DNA of 64,000 bases, from positions 1-64,000 of the forward strand of contig NZ_PISE01000026.1 of NCBI RefSeq assembly GCF_002835805.1, written 5' to 3'. Position numbers and translations under genes: made by a program. Below the pieces are notes generated by a model, which worked only from the letters and a program-made list of their open reading frames with translations, made no database searches and had not been told where the DNA came from. Shown one piece after another: positions 62,733-64,000 of the stretch; within the stretch, counting starts at the first letter, position 1, and each line of letters starts with the position of its first letter. The DNA comes from Niallia nealsonii. Its GTDB lineage: Bacteria; Bacillota; Bacilli; Bacillales; Cytobacillaceae.

Positions 62733-63437
62733 TTATATAGCAGAACTAGCAAAGGATTGATGTCGTTTCATACGTTTTTCAAATAAATGAAACCCTTTTT
62801 CCAATAGAAGTACAACAATGTAATAAATAATAGAAAGGGATATATATACTTCTAACGCATGTGCAGTTGCTGCAATTAAAGTTTCTCCCCGCCCTACTAA
62901 ATCAATAACGCCGATGGAAAAAGCAAGAGATGTATCTTTTAATGACCCAATAACAGAGTTAGCGATATTGGGGAATGCTACAACGATTGCTTGAGGCAAG
63001 ATGATCCGAAAAAAGTTCTGTGTATCGCTCATGCCAACAGAGTAGGCTGCTTCCGTTTGTCCACGATCAATGGATAAAATAGCGCTTCTAAATATTTCTG
63101 AAAAAACAGCTCCATTGCCAATTGCATATGTAATCATAACAAAATAGATGGGTTCTACTCTTGAAACATCAATATTTATTAGCATCAACAATGCTGGAAC
63201 CCCGTAAAAGGTTAAAAATAATTGAATTAATATAGGCGTTCCTCGAATAAAAGATATATATATAATGACAAGCTGCCGCAATATTGGCAGATGGAACAAT
63301 CGAGGGATAGCAGCAACTATCCCTATTATTATTCCAAATACAATGGAAACGGCAAGAATTTGAAGGGTTACAGCCAAATATGGAAGAAGTGTCGGGATAA
63401 ATCCCCAAATTAATGTAAAATCAAATGCTTTGCCCAA
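62733..63437 (-). CDS. tcyL: Amino acid ABC transporter permease (TcyL-like)
   Basis: Permease of about 234 residues, same family as its neighbour: FIRGTPILIQLFLTFYGVP, EAA loop [25 protein letters not shown]. The TTG at 63437 is 8 bases from GGGG; the TTG at 63443 is an alternative. Two different permeases suggest a heterodimer. Confidence 0.88.
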   Translation of the reverse strand: MGKAFDFTLIWGFIPTLLPYLAVTLQILAVSIVFGIIIGIVAAIPRLFHLPILRQLVIIYISFIRGTPILIQLFLTFYGVPALLMLINIDVSRVEPIYFVMITYAIGNGAVFSEIFRSAILSIDRGQTEAAYSVGMSDTQNFFRIILPQAIVVAFPNIANSVIGSLKDTSLAFSIGVIDLVGRGETLIAATAHALEVYISLSIIYYIVVLLLEKGFHLFEKRMKRHQSFASSAI

Positions 63438-63471
63438 TCCCAATTCCCCACTTTCTTAATAATAACGCTTC

Positions 63472-64000
63472 TTAAAATCCAACCGTATAGTCAGCTCCAA
63501 GCCATTTTTTGCTGAGATCGCTCACTACTCCTTCTTTTTTCAATTCAGTTAGTGCTTCATCTATTCTTTTTTGCAGCGCTGTTTCATCTTTGCGAAGCAA
63601 AAAGAATACTTTTGAATTTAAAAGCGGTTCTCCTACTACTTTTTGCTGGGCGTCTGATTGTTCATTCAGAAAATCAACGGCAAAAGGAGTCGTAATGGTT
63701 GCATCTGCACGCCCTGTTTTAATCTGATTAATCGTGTCATCAGCACCTTGCCCAGAATATACAATATTAATGCCTGCATTGTGTTCTTTATTATATTTTT
63801 CTAGAAATACCGCTGAATTGCTTGTTGCGCTTACTATTGCTTTTTTTCCTTTTAAGTCCTTAATAGAGTGAATATCGTTGTTATCTTGACGAACGGCCAC
63901 TTGAAGAGGGAAAATATTATACGGCTCTTTATTAAATAAGAATTTTTTTTGACGCTCTTCATTCACTTCCATTTGATGGGCAATAAAGTCGATTTTATTT
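63472..64000 (-). CDS. Amino acid ABC transporter substrate-binding protein, partial (TcyJ/TcyK-like)
   Basis: C-terminal part of an SBP_bac_3 periplasmic-type binding lipoprotein; the gene runs off the window. The frame enters at the edge as NKIDFIAHQMEVNEERQK and continues with IKDLKGKKAIVSATSNSAVFLEKY, INQIKTGRADATITTPFAVDF and GVVSDLSKKWLGADYTV, typical of the cystine/polar amino acid family. It is 28-34 bases from the permease gene, first seen gene of the operon. Confidence 0.88.
   Translation of the reverse strand, partial: NKIDFIAHQMEVNEERQKKFLFNKEPYNIFPLQVAVRQDNNDIHSIKDLKGKKAIVSATSNSAVFLEKYNKEHNAGINIVYSGQGADDTINQIKTGRADATITTPFAVDFLNEQSDAQQKVVGEPLLNSKVFFLLRKDETALQKRIDEALTELKKEGVVSDLSKKWLGADYTVGF

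Overview
The window looks like a chromosomal segment of a low-GC, endospore-forming member of the Bacillaceae. It has AT-rich intergenic DNA, strong AGGAGG-type ribosome sites with frequent GTG and TTG starts, a sporulation gene (spoIIP), parE-parC next to a yneT-like gene as in Bacillus subtilis, LytST, YtrA-type and Pxp/Kip-type loci, and a Bacillus-type RNase HI. The genus is not determined. No rRNA, tRNA, CRISPR array, complete insertion sequence or prophage was seen.

Layout. 0-6.5 kb: an M20 amidohydrolase, speD, glsA, a PAS-PAS-GGDEF-EAL membrane protein and a one-domain EamA transporter. 6.5-11 kb: cstA with lytS-lytR, a probable pyruvate-sensing and uptake module with a direct-repeat operator in front of cstA. 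11-18.3 kb: RNase HI, a small unknown protein, topoisomerase IV (parE-parC) and a CoA-binding protein. 18.6-27 kb: a GH18 glycosidase, D-serine dehydratase, a class V aminotransferase-fold enzyme, an unusual recombinase-fold protein with a partner gene, and spoIIP. 27-33 kb: a broken rsgA copy, a FabZ-like/PlsC pair behind a Fur-like box, a HAD phosphatase with a DeoR regulator, a hydrolase and histidinol phosphatase. 33-37 kb: a YtrA-like GntR/ABC operon ending in a sigma-region-2-only protein.

37-49 kb: a large secreted subtilase with C-terminal Ig-like modules, a MarR/MFS efflux pair, VanZ-like, MOSC and DUF3889 proteins, bioY under a probable BirA operator, CopC-CopD copper protein and a CDF metal transporter. 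48.7-54 kb: two paralogous ECF sigma/anti-sigma operons with matching candidate self-promoters, separated by small membrane-protein genes and a peptidase E. 54-59 kb: the 5-oxoprolinase genes pxpA and pxpB-pxpC with an IclR/KipR-like regulator and duplicated candidate operators, then an Asp/Glu racemase-like gene and a broken cysteine-rich gene. 59.5-64 kb: a cystine-type ABC transporter (partial binding protein, two permeases, ATPase) with an acetyltransferase and an M20 deacylase, resembling the Bacillus tcyJKLMN/ytmI/ytnL sulfur operon.

Two dispersed non-coding repeat families (three and two copies) and a 22-base exact repeat lie between genes. The most unusual points are the sigma-region-2-only protein in the ABC operon, the recombinase-fold protein lacking several catalytic residues, the FabZ-like protein without its catalytic histidine, the paired ECF loci, and the three-copy structured repeat. 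I did not find a clearly new multi-gene defence or mobile system.
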